A stretch of 5,710 nt of DNA from Flavobacteriales bacterium (GTDB taxonomy: Bacteria; Bacteroidota; Bacteroidia; Flavobacteriales_D; Sanyastnellaceae), in contig WTJL01000065.1 of NCBI GenBank assembly GCA_011524845.1, positions 1 to 5,710 of the forward strand, in the 5' to 3' direction. Under the pieces are notes generated by a model. The model had not been told where the DNA came from and ran no database searches. It saw only the letters and a program-made list of their open reading frames with translations. The translations under genes were made by a program, and so were the position numbers. Position 1 is the first letter of the stretch. Every line of letters starts with the position of its first letter. Positions 5,258-5,710 of this stretch are shown one piece after another.

Positions 5258-5710
5258 TCTCTTGAAGCTCGCCCCTCGAGGAAGGTTTCTCTTGGCCTGG
5301 GTGGCATGGGGACTTTCCGTCTCCTCCCACAGCCAAGTCATCTGGTCGGTGGACACCACCCAAATTCAATGGGGGGAGCCTGTCCAATTGACCGCTGAGT
5401 GGCTCCTGACCATGACCGACCTTCAATCTGGCGTCGCGGACGCGGATGCGTGGCCAGCATGGACCGACACCACGAATGCAGGTCTGGAAATTTTGGCCAC
5501 CAGCCAGGTCGACACCTTGGCCGCTCCCCTCGGATCAGAGGCCGACGTGTTGCTGACCAAAACATGGACGTTGACCAGCTGGGATTCTGGGTTTGTGGTC
5601 TTGATACCTGAGCGGTTTGGACCTCACGAAACCAGCCCCCTGCTTTTGCGGGTGCTCACCCCAGATGTGGCAGAGGACGCCCAGCCGATGCCTCCCGCCG
5701 ACATTGTGGC
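5244..5710 (+). CDS. Bat-operon secreted protein with BatD-like N-terminus (partial, runs off window)
   Basis: The frame is open from ATG 5244 to the window end: 155 codons plus two bases. The N-terminus has a basic region (K8, R12, R14) and a hydrophobic core 'FLLAWVAWGLSV' (15-26), with a likely signal-peptidase site near 'SSHS|QV' (30/31), so the product should be exported. The mature start 'VIWSVDTTQIQWGEPVQLT' and the later 'KTWTLTSWDSGFVVLIPE' resemble the beta-sandwich N-terminal region of the BatD-like or hypothetical protein that follows DUF58 in Bacteroidota Bat operons, where 'VDTT.I.IGE' and 'FDSG.Y.IP' recur. The start overlaps the DUF58 stop (5255-5257) by 14 bases in a different frame, which supports this start and translational coupling. 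A C-terminal transmembrane anchor is expected from relatives but is not visible here. The family name rests on recalled pattern similarity and position. Confidence 0.8.
   Translation, partial: MAALDLLKLAPRGRFLLAWVAWGLSVSSHSQVIWSVDTTQIQWGEPVQLTAEWLLTMTDLQSGVADADAWPAWTDTTNAGLEILATSQVDTLAAPLGSEADVLLTKTWTLTSWDSGFVVLIPERFGPHETSPLLLRVLTPDVAEDAQPMPPADIV

Noticed and set aside
4313..5359. Long minus-strand open frame antisense to the DUF58 gene
   Set aside because: It crosses the DUF58 gene and both its junctions and shows no domain; the DUF58 reading is unambiguous.

Overview
The window looks like chromosomal DNA from a member of the Bacteroidota with a fairly high GC content for that phylum, probably Flavobacteriia-like or a relative. 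Three things suggest this. The proteins read like Bacteroidota versions of their families. The cluster MoxR ATPase, DUF58 protein, then a secreted protein with a 'VDTTQI..GEPV' N-terminus is the usual start of the Bacteroidota Bat (aerotolerance-type) operon. A promoter element matches the Bacteroidota -7 consensus TAnnTTTG, and Shine-Dalgarno sequences are largely absent at useful spacing. The family-level assignment is an inference from memory, with no database search.

Left half (1 to about 3154, all minus strand, read right to left): a MazG/PRA-PH-type nucleotide pyrophosphohydrolase, a hotdog-fold (DUF4442-type) protein starting one base after it, threonyl-tRNA synthetase (thrS), and the first 18 codons of translation initiation factor IF-3 (infC), which runs off the left edge. 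The infC start appears to be ATC, a non-canonical start of the kind known for this gene. The thrS-infC order is a widespread translation-gene arrangement. The 85-base gap before thrS carries a perfect TAnnTTTG element, so thrS-infC probably has its own promoter as well as any read-through from the two upstream genes.

Middle (about 3155-3282): a relatively AT-rich divergent intergenic region separating the minus-strand housekeeping group from the plus-strand Bat operon. It holds candidate promoter elements for the plus strand.

Right half (3283-5710, plus strand): MoxR-family AAA+ ATPase, DUF58 (vWA-like) protein, then the first 155 codons of a signal-peptide-bearing protein that runs off the right edge. 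The DUF58 and secreted-protein genes overlap by 14 bases. MoxR ATPases are thought to act as chaperones that remodel vWA-domain partners, and the DUF58 protein is the likely partner; the secreted or anchored product would place part of the system at the envelope. The batA/batB (vWA) genes expected next lie outside the window.

I found no mobile elements, CRISPR arrays, tRNA/rRNA genes or clear intrinsic terminators. I do not see convincing evidence of an undescribed system here. The most interesting points are the ATC-initiated infC, the promoter architecture of the divergent region, and the C-terminal extension of the pyrophosphohydrolase.
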